A DNA stretch of 64,000 nt, from the NCBI GenBank assembly GCA_004017275.1, contig SAKE01000003.1, positions 1-64,000 of the forward strand. Direction: 5' to 3'. This DNA comes from Mesorhizobium sp. (GTDB lineage Bacteria > Pseudomonadota > Alphaproteobacteria > Rhizobiales > Rhizobiaceae). Positions 25,068 to 34,461 of the stretch are shown here, in pieces. Within the stretch, counting starts at the first letter, position 1; each line of letters opens with the position of its first letter. A program made the translations under genes and the position numbers. The notes beneath the pieces are model-generated. The model worked only from the letters and a program-made list of their open reading frames with translations, was not told the DNA's origin and searched no databases.

Positions 25068-26259
25068 TCAGAGCGCCCCGTCATTTGCATCCATGACGAC
25101 CATCACCGGAACCGCGCATATGCCGTTGGTGACAGCACTCCAATACAGTGCCCTGATTGGATCGATCGACATGAAGATGATAGCCATTCCGAGCATGGCC
25201 GCGGAAGCCAATGTCGTATAAAACGCCATCGCCTCCTTGGGCTGTCGCTCCAGCCCCACCGGCCAACGGCACGCTTCACCCACGGCGAATGCAGCCGAAC
25301 CTGCGAGAATCGGCACCGCAAGCAGTCCGATGCCGATGATGCCGGTCGCGAAGACCATAAGCGCGAACTTACCCGCAACTGGCTCCAGGGCTTTGGCAGC
25401 GTCAGTCGAGGAATTGATCTCAGTCACTCCCGCCTTGGTGTAAGATGGCGGCCGTTGTAACGACGATCGCAATAGCTATCAGGTTCGAAAATGCCATACC
25501 GACCAAGGTGTCTGCGCGAATACGCTGGAAGGCGCCAGATGCTTGCGAAGGTGCATTTCAACGGTTTGGCTTTCGGGTTCGCCATCTCCTCTTCCACCTC
25601 TTGGGACGACTGCCAGAAGAACAGATAGAGGGAAATTGTGGTGCCCAGAATGGCAAGAAAGGTGGTAAAAAAAGAGCCATTCCATTCCACGTGCAGGATG
25701 AAAATGCCTTTGAGCGCCTCTCCCCAGGGGATGTGCGCCATGAACGCGGCCACAACCTAGGCGAAGAGGGGTCGTCCATTCCAGAACCGTGACATACGGC
25801 TGTAGTCGAGAAAGACGATTGCAGAAATAGATGCCAAACCGAACCCAACCACGTAGAGCGAACTGGGGCCACCCACCATCAATTGGAGCCGTCAGCCATC
25901 GCACTTAGATCCGCGCCAATATTGATAACATTGGCACCGACAACAAGGCGACCACAAAATACATTAGTTCTGCAGGATAGTGTCGAGAGGTTTCCAGAGA
26001 TACCTCGACCTGTCGTCCGGCCAATCCGCGCCGCGATCTCCTGGATTGCGGCCATGAGCGGAAAGGTGAATATCATTGTCCAGCCAATATTAGACCCAAG
26101 CTGAGCACCCGCCTGGCTGTAGGTACCGATACCCCAAGGATCGTCGTCTGCAGCACCCGTAATAACGCCGGACCCAATTGAGCGTAGAAATCGGTGGAAT
26201 GGCCCTTTTGCCAGCCTAATTGTCTGTTTCTCGCGGACCTCGGCGGCGATGTCGCCCAT
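25068..26259 (-). pseudogene. Decayed second Nramp-family transporter
   Basis: This is a relative of the transporter at 17.6 kb, broken over at least four frames. Pieces in order: VITGAADDDPWGIGTYSQAG, AAIQEIAARIGRTTGRGISG, NVINIGADLSAMAD, TTISLYLFFWQSSQEVEEE, EINSSTDAAKALEPVAGKFA and LYWSAVTNGICAVPVMVVMD. Deletions are visible after the third and fifth helices, and the C-terminus stops early at DANDGAL. It cannot make a working transporter. A weak GGAAC site lies at 26309-26333. Confidence 0.85.
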
Positions 26260-26333
26260 CGCATTGCTCCAAGAACGCATTCCCGATGCAATGACCGCGC
26301 ATCAATCAAAACCCGACAGGTGCTGCTAGTTCC

Positions 26334-26677
26334 AAGTTCGATCGCGCTGGCATTCGGCGGTAGCCTAAAGTGGGTAGCCGGGTGACCCCATTGCCGGCGT
26401 CGAGGGCGACGAGGGCGCTCGGGTCGCGCGCCTGATCCTTCTGGCAAGTCTAGCAGTCTACCCACGAAGTCAGCATGTTTGGATCTGACAGAAACCACCC
26501 GAGGGGTATTTCTGCTTGGCACTTCTGTGCCTTTCGCGCGTTGAGGCATGTTCAACAAATGCGCCAAGGGATGATGAACGCTAATCAGGCTCCCAATGTT
26601 CATAGAGTCGCGCCAGCCCATTGCGGGTTGCGGCAAAAATATCGTGGCCGCCGCCGAGCTCACCGTCGACCCCCGCG
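26334..26677. other. Region upstream of ctaG-like gene
   Basis: About 340 bases with no recognised gene. Short frames on both strands have shadow-like composition. No promoter consensus was found for the downstream gene. Confidence 0.35.
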
Positions 26678-27550
26678 ATGAGCCTCGATTCTCTCTTCTC
26701 GACTTCGCTCTGTTACGGCGCAGCTGGCCCCGATGCCGGCTGGACGTACACGCTGCCCATTATCTTTCCATTGGCGGCAATCGCATCGCTCTATACCGTA
26801 GGTGCCATCCGGCTTTGGCAACGGAGCGGGCGCGCGCGCTCTTTGCGTTTTCGGCAAGCCCTGCTGTTCACCGCCGGCTGGATCGCAATGGTGGTAGCCT
26901 TGGTGAGCCCGCTTCATGCATTGGGCGAGCGGCTGTTCACCGCTCACATGATTGAACACGAATTGCTGATGGCGGCGGCGGCGCCCCTCGTAATTGCTTC
27001 ATGTCCGGCGGCGCCGATGATATGGGCCCTACCCATGCGATTACGCCAGGCGCTCCGCGCAGCCGGCCATATACGCATGCTTGGGGCGACTTGGGTCTTC
27101 ATGAGCCGACCCGTAATCGCCACCGTCCTGCATGGCGTCGCGATATGGGCGTGGCATGTCCCGGCGCTTTTCGAGGCTGCATTGCAACAAGGTCTCTGGC
27201 ACTATGCGCAGCATGCCAGCTTTTTCAGCACCGGTCTTTTATTCTGGTGGGCACTGCTGCCTCGTCCGGGCCGAAGACATGCCTGCGGCAGCGCGGTCAT
27301 GCATCTTTTTTTGACCTCGTTGCATACCGGCCTGCTCGGGGCCTTGCTTGTGGTCTCGCCGCGGCTTTGGTATCCGGAAAATGCCGTCGGCTCGAGCATG
27401 TGGGGCCTTGCACCCCTCGAAGACCAGCAGCTTGCGGGCCTTGTGATGTGGATCCCGGCTGGCCTGATTTATGGCGGAGTAGCGCTGTTCCTGGCCGGTC
27501 TCTGGATTCATACAACCGGATGGGAGCAGACACGTAACCGCTGTTCTTAG
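26678..27550 (+). CDS. ctaG: CtaG-like cytochrome oxidase assembly protein (caa3 type)
   Basis: A 290-residue inner-membrane protein with about seven spans. It belongs to the caa3_CtaG family (Bacillus CtaG type, not the Cox11-type copper chaperone). Conserved His-rich segments appear as AHMIEHELLMAAAAPLV, HGVAIWAWHVPALFEAAL and HLFLTSLHTGLLGALL. These proteins help assemble the CuB site of heme-copper oxidases. The likely client, a caa3-type oxidase, lies 10 kb away at 37-42 kb. The start at 26678 is chosen because the membrane topology begins here; the ribosome site is poor. Confidence 0.85.
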   Translation: MSLDSLFSTSLCYGAAGPDAGWTYTLPIIFPLAAIASLYTVGAIRLWQRSGRARSLRFRQALLFTAGWIAMVVALVSPLHALGERLFTAHMIEHELLMAAAAPLVIASCPAAPMIWALPMRLRQALRAAGHIRMLGATWVFMSRPVIATVLHGVAIWAWHVPALFEAALQQGLWHYAQHASFFSTGLLFWWALLPRPGRRHACGSAVMHLFLTSLHTGLLGALLVVSPRLWYPENAVGSSMWGLAPLEDQQLAGLVMWIPAGLIYGGVALFLAGLWIHTTGWEQTRNRCS

Positions 27551-27657
27551 GCCGCCAAGCAGTGATGTAGCTCCTCCCTTTGTTGACGCGATGTGGATGG
27601 CGGATCATGATAACAAGGGCGCGAAGAGCGACACCTCATGCTGGTGGGAGGACAAAA

Positions 27658-28389
27658 ATGCATCCACTTGTCATCGACGCGAAGCCTCAACCTATTTCAA
27701 TTGATCCTGCTAGCGCTGCAATTCTCGTCGTCGACATGCAGAATGACTTCGGCTCCATAGGTGGAATGTTCGACAGAGCCGGAATCGATATCTCCGGGAT
27801 TCAACGGGCGATTGGTCCTACTGCCAGCGTAATAGCTGCCGCTCGCGACTTGAGAGTGCCCGTCGTCTATCTGAAGATGGGGTATTATTCCGACCTCTCG
27901 GACCTTGGGACATCGGACGCCCCCAACCGTATCCGACATCTCCAGATCTTTGGGGTCGGTGAGAGCATGACAGCTCCGGATGGCGGCGAGAGCCGGACTC
28001 TGATCCGCGACACCTGGGGAACAGATATCGTTAACGACCTCAAGCCAAAGGCAGGGGATGTCGTCCTCTACAAAACGCGGTTCAACGGTTTCTACGAGAC
28101 CGAGCTTGATTCTGTTCTGAAGACCGCAGGCGTCAAACACCTCATCGTGACAGGATGCACGACCAGCGTTTGTGTGGAATCGACAATTCGGGATGCCTTC
28201 TTCAGGGACTATCACTGCATACTGTTGACGGATTGCACCAGCGAGCCAATCGCTTTGGACGCTTCAAGGAGCAATCATGATGCCTCGATCACGCTCGTGC
28301 AGATACTCTTTGGCTGGACCTCGACGTCCGACCATTTCCTGAAGGCGATCGAGGAGCGAGTTCAGGGGCGTCTTGAACTAGCCGAATGA
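27658..28389 (+). CDS. Isochorismatase-family cysteine hydrolase (RutB-like)
   Basis: A 243-residue soluble hydrolase with the complete triad: Asp26 in VVDMQNDF, Lys139 in LYKTRFNGF and Cys172 in GCTTSVCVEST. The spacing and the FNGFYETEL segment resemble RutB, which cleaves ureidoacrylate in pyrimidine breakdown, but no other rut genes are nearby. The substrate is therefore open; other amides or ureido compounds are possible. GGGAGG stands six bases before the ATG. It lies alone between ctaG and IS66 remnants. A fragment of another family member is at 14.1 kb. Confidence 0.88.
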   Translation: MHPLVIDAKPQPISIDPASAAILVVDMQNDFGSIGGMFDRAGIDISGIQRAIGPTASVIAAARDLRVPVVYLKMGYYSDLSDLGTSDAPNRIRHLQIFGVGESMTAPDGGESRTLIRDTWGTDIVNDLKPKAGDVVLYKTRFNGFYETELDSVLKTAGVKHLIVTGCTTSVCVESTIRDAFFRDYHCILLTDCTSEPIALDASRSNHDASITLVQILFGWTSTSDHFLKAIEERVQGRLELAE

Positions 28390-28469
28390 GCTGGCGAAGC
28401 CGCGCATCGCCCGAACTCAGATCACGGCCTTAAGCTCGGGAGCCGGATGTAGGCCAAGGCAGCAGGGCT

Positions 28470-29130
28470 TTCTTGACGCCGGCTGCGTCGGAGATCGAAA
28501 GCAACACGGTCGAACGCTCCATCCGTCCGATCGCGCTCAACCGCAAGAACGCCCTCTTCGCAGGCTAAGACGGCGGCGCCGAATACTGGGGCGGTCGCGC
28601 CCAGCGAATATTACAAGGGTTCACGGGCGTTCTTCAGGTGGATGGCCACGCTGGATATAACCGGTTGATCGCACCCGATCACGTCGGCCCAGACATCCGG
28701 CTCGCCTATTGTTGGGCGGTCGCGTCGCTGATCGAAACCTGCAAACTCAACAGTGTCGAGTCGCTCGTCTATCTCGCTGATGTCCTCACCAGGATTGTCA
28801 ACGGCCACCCCAACAGCAACAGATCGATGACCGCCCGTCGGTTAGGAAGGCACAAAGGCCGTCCCGGTATTTAGCGATATAGCCCAGAGCCTCGCCAAGC
28901 GGCGATTTGCCAGCGACGCGGGTGCGATGATGCGTGAGCCACGTGCGTATGTCAGTGATTAGCGGTGCTGATCGCTCCTGCCTTCCTGCAAGACGAGCGT
29001 CAGGGTTGAGGCCACGCAACTCGGCTTCGATGCGATAGAGTTCACCGATCCGCTTCACACCTTCCTCCGCAATCGGCGCTGAGCTAGCGCGGGTGATCTC
29101 GACCAGCTTGCGCCGTGCATGCGAGGCTCG
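28470..29130. mobile_element. Scrambled IS66-family transposase remnants
   Basis: Plus strand, 28470-28815: NTVERSIRPIALNRKNALFA and SLIETCKLNSVESLVYLADV are the IS66 TnpC C-terminus. Between them sits an out-of-order segment, FTGVLQVDGHAGYNRLIAPD, that belongs further upstream in the protein. Minus strand, 28798-29130: RRKLVEITRASSAPIAEEGV and RIGELYRIEAELRGLN come from the TnpC centre. The two parts face each other in opposite orientation. No intact open frame, inverted ends or target duplication was seen. Confidence 0.8.
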
Positions 29131-29346
29131 TTTTGGCGCATCGATGCCCTCAAAGCGTGGCTTGAGCGACGTCTGCTTTCGGAAGACGCCACCGCGGGCT
29201 CTACGGTCGGCATGGTGGCGCGTATCAGCCAGACATTCGCCGCTAATCCGAAAGACCGATTGCTGCCCTGAGGTGAAGCGGTCGGTTGAGCGTCCTCAGG
29301 CAGAGATCTCTTCTCGCCGGATTGAACGACATGATAAACGGCGCCT

Positions 29347-29856
29347 ATGGGAATCAAGAACTATCTGATCGAAGGCGGTTCCGGCACTGGAAAAACGTCT
29401 GTCGCTACCGAACTGGAGCGGCGGGGTCACCATGTCGTCCATGGTGACCGGGTCTTGGCCTATGTCGGCGACCCCGAAACAGGCAAGACACTGCCAGGGC
29501 CACCCGAAGGCGAGGATCGCATCGTTTGGGGATACGAGCACTGGATTTGGCCCGTCGACAAGGTCCGGGCCATTGCTGCCGACACCGCCCATCCTGCCAC
29601 CTTCTTCTGTGGCGGCTCGCGCAATTTCCATAAATTCTTGGACTTATTCGACAAGGTCTTTGTGCTCGACGTAGACGTTGAGACGTTGAACCGACGATTA
29701 GATGGGCGACCGAATGAGCCAGGTTTTGATCCGGCCGAGCGGCGGCTGGTGCTGCGCTACCATCATACCCGGGAATATCTTCCCGTTGGCATCCATATCG
29801 ACACGGCGGGTACGGTCCCAAGCGTCGTCGACAATATCCTCGCTCAACTCGCCTGA
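29347..29856 (+). CDS. P-loop nucleotide kinase-like protein
   Basis: A 169-residue protein with a Walker A motif GGSGTGKTS at residues 10-18, a short adenylate-kinase-like fold and a LID-type region (LNRRLDGRPNEPG). The segment FDKVFVLDVDVETLNRRLDG resembles the nucleoside kinase/AAA18 group common in rhizobia. The likely reaction is phosphate transfer from ATP to a small molecule; the substrate is unknown. It is flanked by IS66 remnants on both sides and seems to have survived intact. The ATG lies shortly after an IS66-free spacer; no strong ribosome site is visible. Confidence 0.8.
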   Translation: MGIKNYLIEGGSGTGKTSVATELERRGHHVVHGDRVLAYVGDPETGKTLPGPPEGEDRIVWGYEHWIWPVDKVRAIAADTAHPATFFCGGSRNFHKFLDLFDKVFVLDVDVETLNRRLDGRPNEPGFDPAERRLVLRYHHTREYLPVGIHIDTAGTVPSVVDNILAQLA

Positions 29857-29989
29857 AGCCCTGAACGCATCGTGAATGGGATGGGAAGCACTCGAATATT
29901 GCGGGAAGACGCTAGCCGCCTGAACGGCTCACTGGCGGCGCTGAGACTCTGTAGCCGACCGGCAGCTTGCGGATCGGCAAGCCGGACGC

Positions 29990-30415
29990 CCTAACGACTG
30001 ACTTGAAGGCGCGAAGCAGCCGTCCTGTCATGGCGGCGATCATCGAAACTGCCAGAAGCATCTTGGTTAAGGTGCGGCAGCGACACCGTTTACTCTTCTG
30101 GCTGATTAGGCCGAGCTTTTCCCGCAGCCCAGGGTTCGAGATCGGCCAGGATCGGCCAGCTCCTTTCCTGGCGCGCGGCACGACGTGCGTCTGCCGGCCG
30201 GCCGCGGATGTCATCCTCGACGCGATAGAGTTCTGCGATGCGCCGAAGCGCCTCGCTCGCGTCGGCGCTGGGCCGGCTGCGGCGAGTTCGTAGAAGCACC
30301 GGCGCACCTGTGCCCAGCACAAAGCGAGCGTTGCGCCGCTCTTGTCGGCGAGCACCCGATAGCCACCATATCCGTCGACCTGCAGGATTCCGGAAAAGCC
30401 TGCGCCATCCCGCAC
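29990..30415 (-). pseudogene. IS66 TnpC remnant
   Basis: The DDE-transposase middle is seen: ILQVDGYGGYRVLADKSGAT with LALCWAQVRRCFYELAAAG, then in another frame ALRRIAELYRVEDDIRG and ARQERSWPILADLEPW. The N-terminal half and the C-terminal NTVER region are missing. Nonfunctional. Confidence 0.75.
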
Positions 30416-30631
30416 TTTCGGCCAACGGAACTGCTATCCTCCAGCCGCTTCGCATAGAGGCAGACGCCGGTGCCATCCCAAAAGATCAGCTTGAACACAT
30501 AGACTGCGCCACTGAACGGATCGGCGCCCATCGTCTCGCGCACCAACACAGCCAGCCACCTCGGCACCCTTGCGGAAGTCCACCGGCCTCGTCGCCACCA
30601 TGAGCTTGACGGCGCCCGTCGGCCCGATCAC
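30416..30631 (-). pseudogene. IS66 TnpB (Orf2) remnant
   Basis: The start IGPTGAVKLMVATRPVDFRK is typical of TnpB. After a frameshift near 30560 it continues VRETMGADPFSGAVYVF and KLIFWDGTGVCLYAKRLED. The usual basic KRADR segment between VYVF and KLIFWD is deleted, and the C-terminus is fused to TnpC sequence. Confidence 0.75.
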
Positions 30632-31069
30632 GACGTTTGCCTTGAGCTCACGGATCGCTGCAACCGTCCTGGCGTCTGCTCCCCGGCGGACCCACATCGC
30701 GATGCCGTCGATCTTAAGCTCGATCACGCCAACGCCGCGGGTCGCCTTCCGCTTCCGCGGCTGCGCGCTGGACCCGTCGCCGCGGGTTCCGGAGGCGGCG
30801 CCGTCTCCACCGCCGGCAGTAGGCGGGGGATTCCTGCAGCACCGAAGCGGCCTGTTTGCGCGCTTCGCGCCGCCGGGCGAACACCTGCTGTGGCCTGAGA
30901 CCATAACGCCGGGCGACTTCGGAAATAATTGGATTCGGTTCCAGCCTCTCTGCGACGATCCGCGCCTTATCATCCATCGATCAGTGACGCCGGCCGCCAG
31001 CACCGTTGATCACCTCAAAACGCCGAGACTGCCGCTCCGGGTAAAGCGTAAGGTCAAGTCCAGACACAA
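30632..31069 (-). pseudogene. IS66 TnpA remnant with in-frame stop
   Basis: From a GTG at 31069 the sequence reads LTLYPERQSRRFEVINGAGG and then RH, a TGA stop where the family has Trp, then DDKARIVAERLEP and SEVARRYGLRPQQVFARRRE, a helix-turn-helix region. A later frameshift leads to the C-terminal ELKIDGIAMWVRRGADART. Both lesions make it inactive. Confidence 0.75.
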
Positions 31070-31546
31070 GCCTATCTCCGATCCCAAAACAGGATCGGCA
31101 ACCTCACAATCGCGATCACTGCCCGAAAGGTGGCCCGGAAACACCGCTTACGCAGACACCGCTTCGCGTCATCGAGATCGGCGTCGGCGTTTCGACGGAT
31201 GTTTCGCCTTGACTTTGGCGGGATAACGCAAAACCCAATCCGGAAGCGCGCTTTCGATATCTCCAACGGGATTTGGCCCTGCTTGTTCGAAGCCGTCCGC
31301 GCGCCTAGCGTTAAGCTGCAGCACATCTGACGCTGCCAGAGCGGCGCGTATCTTCAGCATTCGGACAAGCTCGGGGCGAAGGCCGTCGCCTCTGCCAGCA
31401 GCTAGATCATGGAAGGAAGCAAAGGGATACATTCGGCTAATCTTTCAAACAGCGAGCCCTCCCCTCAGGTCCGACGATTCAACGCCCCCGCCAAAGCCAT
31501 GTTCCGGCAAGTCCATAGGCTCGGGTTCAAATATTCGCAGGAGATT
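31070..31546. other. Spacer between IS66 and stress gene
   Basis: About 480 bases. An 87-codon minus-strand frame (31169-31432) reads KIRAALAASDVLQLNARRAD and could be a fragment of an unknown gene, but it has no recognisable family or ribosome site. Otherwise empty. Confidence 0.35.
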
Positions 31547-31571
31547 GGAACCGCGGGGCCGAACCGAAGTT
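31547..31571 (+). promoter_or_regulatory. EcfG-type promoter of tail-anchored protein
   Basis: GGAAC, 16 bases, AGTT, ending about 20 bases before the ATG at 31592. Confidence 0.6.
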
Positions 31572-31591
31572 TGGATGCAAAGGAGCCGTCC

Positions 31592-31906
31592 ATGGCAACA
31601 CCGCGACGTCGAACGCCGGCAGAAAATGCCCATGCTCAGGCTGGACCTGACAAGACTCCGGGATTTGACCCTGCTGCCGCGCCTCTCAGTACCGACGCAG
31701 AAGCGGCAGATGCGCCAAACCTCGCTGGACATCAGCCTCCGGAGAACGCTCCGCGATTCAAGAACGAAGCCAGCTACGCCGACGCCATGCGACCGATGGA
31801 GGATGAAGTCGAAGCCCGGCCCGACAGCAACTGGCCATTGCTGGTGATTGCCGCGTTGGTTTTCATTGCAGCGGCGGTTTTCGTTGCGGCAAGCCTCGTG
31901 CGCTAG
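31592..31906 (+). CDS. Tail-anchored small protein, unknown
   Basis: A 104-residue protein with a disordered, Ala/Pro/Glu-rich first 78 residues (TPAENAHAQAGPDKTPGFDP) and one C-terminal membrane span (LLVIAALVFIAAAVFVAASL). It is probably anchored in the inner membrane with the rest in the cytoplasm. AAGGAG stands six bases before the ATG, and an EcfG-type promoter lies directly upstream. Its stop codon shares the bases CTAG with the stop of the convergent PRC-like gene. Not recognised as a named family. Confidence 0.75.
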   Translation: MATPRRRTPAENAHAQAGPDKTPGFDPAAAPLSTDAEAADAPNLAGHQPPENAPRFKNEASYADAMRPMEDEVEARPDSNWPLLVIAALVFIAAAVFVAASLVR

Positions 31907-32274
31907 CGTTTTGCCCGGCTTTTGCGGGACTTCTTCTGATCTTGCGACTGTCCAGGGTACCCTTTCATGCGGGCAAGGTCGTCCATCGGACACAAAAGCC
32001 TCGGCTTTATGGGGTTGGATATATCGATCTTGTCCCAAGGAATTCGATAAAAGCCACCGTCACGGCGTAACCGAAATGCATCGAGCACCGCCGCGCCTAT
32101 CGCGAAAGCGGAAAGTCGCTCGAATGCGGCGTAGATACCAATATGGAATTCAGTAATGACAAGATCGTGCCCGTCCTTTTCGGCGCGAATCTCCTCGATG
32201 TAGCCGATGCTTTTGCCGCGTGGCGACAACACGCATCGGCCAACCAGCCGCTCGAGATTGATGGTTGTGGCCAT
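31903..32274 (-). CDS. PRC-barrel-like protein, Nramp operon
   Basis: A 123-residue soluble protein with a PRC-barrel pattern: LVGRCVLSPRGKSIGYIEEI, then HDLVITEFHIG and YRIPWDKIDIS, and a basic C-terminus (KKSRKSRAKR). It is the last gene of a four-gene unit; its ATG overlaps the preceding stop by one base. Two PRC-like partners behind an Nramp transporter suggest they regulate or bind the transporter, by analogy with PRC domains attached to other metal transporters. This is inference. Confidence 0.75.
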   Translation of the reverse strand: MATTINLERLVGRCVLSPRGKSIGYIEEIRAEKDGHDLVITEFHIGIYAAFERLSAFAIGAAVLDAFRLRRDGGFYRIPWDKIDISNPIKPRLLCPMDDLARMKGYPGQSQDQKKSRKSRAKR

Positions 32275-32636
32275 CAGCCCGCTCCCGGGATGCGGCCGAC
32301 GAGGTGGTCGCGCAGCCAGTTTTGCCAATCGAAGATCGTCGTCTCGCGGACGTCGATGTCGAACTCGATATCGATGCCGATCTCGCGCACCTTGTTCCAG
32401 GCAATCCGATGCGGCTCGCCGTGGCGTTTGCCGCCCAGCCTTGCCGACAGTTTCGCCATCCAGCCTCCGGGTCGTGCACCTAGTCGGCGTGCCAGCGCAA
32501 TCGATCCTAGTTCGATCGCTACGATCCTTGGTGGCTTGCCTGGCCTCAGTTCCGCCACTAGGCCATCGACCTTTCCGATCTTGACCTGCTCGCGGTCGAT
32601 CACTTGCTTGTCCAAAATGTCGCGGACCATATCCAT
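32274..32636 (-). CDS. Second PRC-barrel-like protein, Nramp operon
   Basis: A 120-residue protein: ILDKQVIDREQVKIGKVDGL, PRIVAIELGSIALARRLG and HRIAWNKVREIGIDIEFDID. This resembles a PRC-barrel with an inserted helix, and the C-terminus reads FDWQNWLRDHLVGRIPG. It overlaps the transporter stop by one base (TAATG) and the next gene by one base. The strict coupling implies equal synthesis of both PRC-like proteins with the transporter. Exact function unknown. Confidence 0.75.
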   Translation of the reverse strand: MDMVRDILDKQVIDREQVKIGKVDGLVAELRPGKPPRIVAIELGSIALARRLGARPGGWMAKLSARLGGKRHGEPHRIAWNKVREIGIDIEFDIDVRETTIFDWQNWLRDHLVGRIPGAG

Positions 32637-33856
32637 TACGTGCCTCCGAATATTTGCAAGGGGATCGCCACAATTGCCAGCATGAAGCCAAGCGCGATAA
32701 CAAAGATGACCGCGGCATTCGATACCATCCCATTGCGATGCTTGCCGACATAGCGCTTGTCGTTCATCAGGAAGAGGAAGGGAATCACGCTGAGAGGCAG
32801 GCTGGCAGCCGTCAGCGCCATTGAGAAGATCGTGAGCTTCAGCGGGTCAAGGCCGGCCGCAATTGGTAGGGCGCTGAGAAACAACGCCGCCGTGTAAACC
32901 GTGCTGAAGCCAGGATTGTCTCGCGGTTTCTGGTCCTCGCCCCAGGTCCAGCCGAAACCTTGGGCCAAGAGATAGGCCTGCTGCAGTCCAACTTCGAGCA
33001 CAGCACCGAAGCAAGCTATACCGAGCGAAGCAATGAACAGGACAAAGCCCCAGAAGCCGAATATCGGGATCAGGATCAGCGGCAACTGATGGTAGTCATC
33101 CACCTGGTCTATGCCGTGTGGGGCAAGCACAAGCGCGGCGACGATCAGCACGCTGACGGAAATCGTGCCGCCAAAGCTCATACCCATTGCCGCAATGGCG
33201 CGATTGGTCCCGAGATAGCTTTCGTCCCACCGATCCTCGATCGCTCCCGACGAGTAAAACATGAAGAGATAAGGCGAAATTGACGCCCCAAGAATGCTGA
33301 CGGCCATGAACCAGTAATTGGCCGCGTCATGGTTTGGCACAGTGGGAATAGCCCCCGCCGCGACCTGACCCCAATCAGGCTTAAGCATTACCGCGCCGAC
33401 CACAAAACACAGCGTGACCAGCCCGAGAATCGAAACGCCTTTTTCGATAAAGCCGAACGTGCCTTTCCAGAGAAACACCCAGGCCAGCAATGCCACCAGA
33501 AGCGCCCACCATTGGAAGCCGATTCCGGTGGCAAGTTCGAGCGCAATGGCAACGCCGCCGATCTCAGCCGACATGACCAGGAGATTGACCAGAAGTACTG
33601 CCAGCAGCGGCCAGAGGAAGGCGTTGAAGCCAAATCGTTCCCGAATTCCGTCGGCGATGGTATGATGGCTCACGGCAGCGAAGCGGCCTGCCATCTCGAC
33701 GAGGAAGATGATGCAGATCGTCCCCAGAACGATCGCCCAGATCAGCTGGAAATGGAATGCCGCACCGGCTTGAACGGCTGTCGTCAGTGAACCGACTTCG
33801 AGAAAACCACCAACGCTGGTGACAACACCCAACGATATTTCGAGGACCTTCTTCAT
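32636..33856 (-). CDS. Divergent Nramp-like transporter
   Basis: A 406-residue inner-membrane protein with about 11 spans. It belongs to the Nramp superfamily by pattern: SLGVVTSVGGFLEVGSLTTA in helix 1, where DPGN would be, and SILGASISPYLFMFYSSGAI in helix 6. Both metal-binding motifs differ from classical Mn/Fe transporters, so the substrate cannot be predicted. The ATG overlaps the stop of the upstream lipoprotein gene by four bases. The unit lipoprotein-transporter-PRC-PRC looks like one functional system under a stress-type promoter. Confidence 0.85.
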   Translation of the reverse strand: MKKVLEISLGVVTSVGGFLEVGSLTTAVQAGAAFHFQLIWAIVLGTICIIFLVEMAGRFAAVSHHTIADGIRERFGFNAFLWPLLAVLLVNLLVMSAEIGGVAIALELATGIGFQWWALLVALLAWVFLWKGTFGFIEKGVSILGLVTLCFVVGAVMLKPDWGQVAAGAIPTVPNHDAANYWFMAVSILGASISPYLFMFYSSGAIEDRWDESYLGTNRAIAAMGMSFGGTISVSVLIVAALVLAPHGIDQVDDYHQLPLILIPIFGFWGFVLFIASLGIACFGAVLEVGLQQAYLLAQGFGWTWGEDQKPRDNPGFSTVYTAALFLSALPIAAGLDPLKLTIFSMALTAASLPLSVIPFLFLMNDKRYVGKHRNGMVSNAAVIFVIALGFMLAIVAIPLQIFGGT

Positions 33857-34353
33857 GGGTGCGGGCTAAAGGATTTTGTATAGGTGGCGGCCAGGGCGGC
33901 AATAGCGTTTCGCACATCGCGCTGCGCCCGCTCTACTCTCGCGGGGTTGTTCTCCTGTAATCCCGCCTCCGCGTTCGCTATCGCGGCCGCCAGGCGACTG
34001 ATGACCGTGATCAGGCCGGCTCGGTCGGGAACCTCAGGTGAATCGGCTGATTGGATTTGGGTTTCGGCACCGGAGAGCTTCCGGCCGATCGATTGCAGCG
34101 TGCGTGACGTATAATTTTGAGGAGCCGCCCCCGCGAGCCAGGCGTCCAGGGCCATCGATGCCGTTTCCGCTGCGGAAGCCGCGGTTCTCAATTGGCTGTG
34201 GTCCTCCGACGAAGAACACGCCGACAACACAGCCGATATCAGGACAAAGCACAGGAAATTAAGTATAGAGACGATGAATTTTGTGGTGTTTGCACTACTA
34301 ATTGTCGAGTTGCTGGCACCCTGATTGCTCTTGCTGACAGAGAACAATCCCAT
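33853..34353 (-). CDS. Lipoprotein heading the Nramp operon
   Basis: A 166-residue protein with a long N-region, a hydrophobic stretch (FIVSILNFLCFVLISAVLSA) and a lipobox ending in Cys (LSAC). The mature part is helical and Ala-rich (SRLAAAIANAEAGLQENNPA), perhaps a coiled coil in the periplasm. I favour the ATG at 34353 over the GTG four codons earlier. Ribosome site is weak. The gene overlaps the transporter start by four bases. No family recognised. Confidence 0.7.
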   Translation of the reverse strand: MGLFSVSKSNQGASNSTISSANTTKFIVSILNFLCFVLISAVLSACSSSEDHSQLRTAASAAETASMALDAWLAGAAPQNYTSRTLQSIGRKLSGAETQIQSADSPEVPDRAGLITVISRLAAAIANAEAGLQENNPARVERAQRDVRNAIAALAATYTKSFSPHP

Positions 34354-34461
34354 CTGCTTACCCACGCGCGATAATTGAATCTCGCGACTGAACCGACGCG
34401 TTTTGTCGAGTCAGACCAGATGCGCGATCCACTCCCGGCCGAATTCTCCGGCTCGTCTTTC

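Larger units (their letters stand above)
29990..31069 (-). mobile_element. IS66-family element, internally deleted
   Basis: The order tnpA-tnpB-tnpC is preserved on the minus strand, but all three genes are damaged. tnpB runs from WPK-type sequence directly into the TnpC segment GFSGILQVDGYGGYRVLADK, so the end of tnpB and the first half of tnpC are deleted. Terminal inverted repeats could not be defined. The element is separate from the scrambled copy at 28.5 kb. Confidence 0.8.

Noticed and set aside
26309..26333. GGAAC-N16-GTTT upstream of the decayed Nramp gene
   Set aside because: The best -10 (GGTT) is at spacing 15. Too weak to list as a promoter, though it may be a decayed site.
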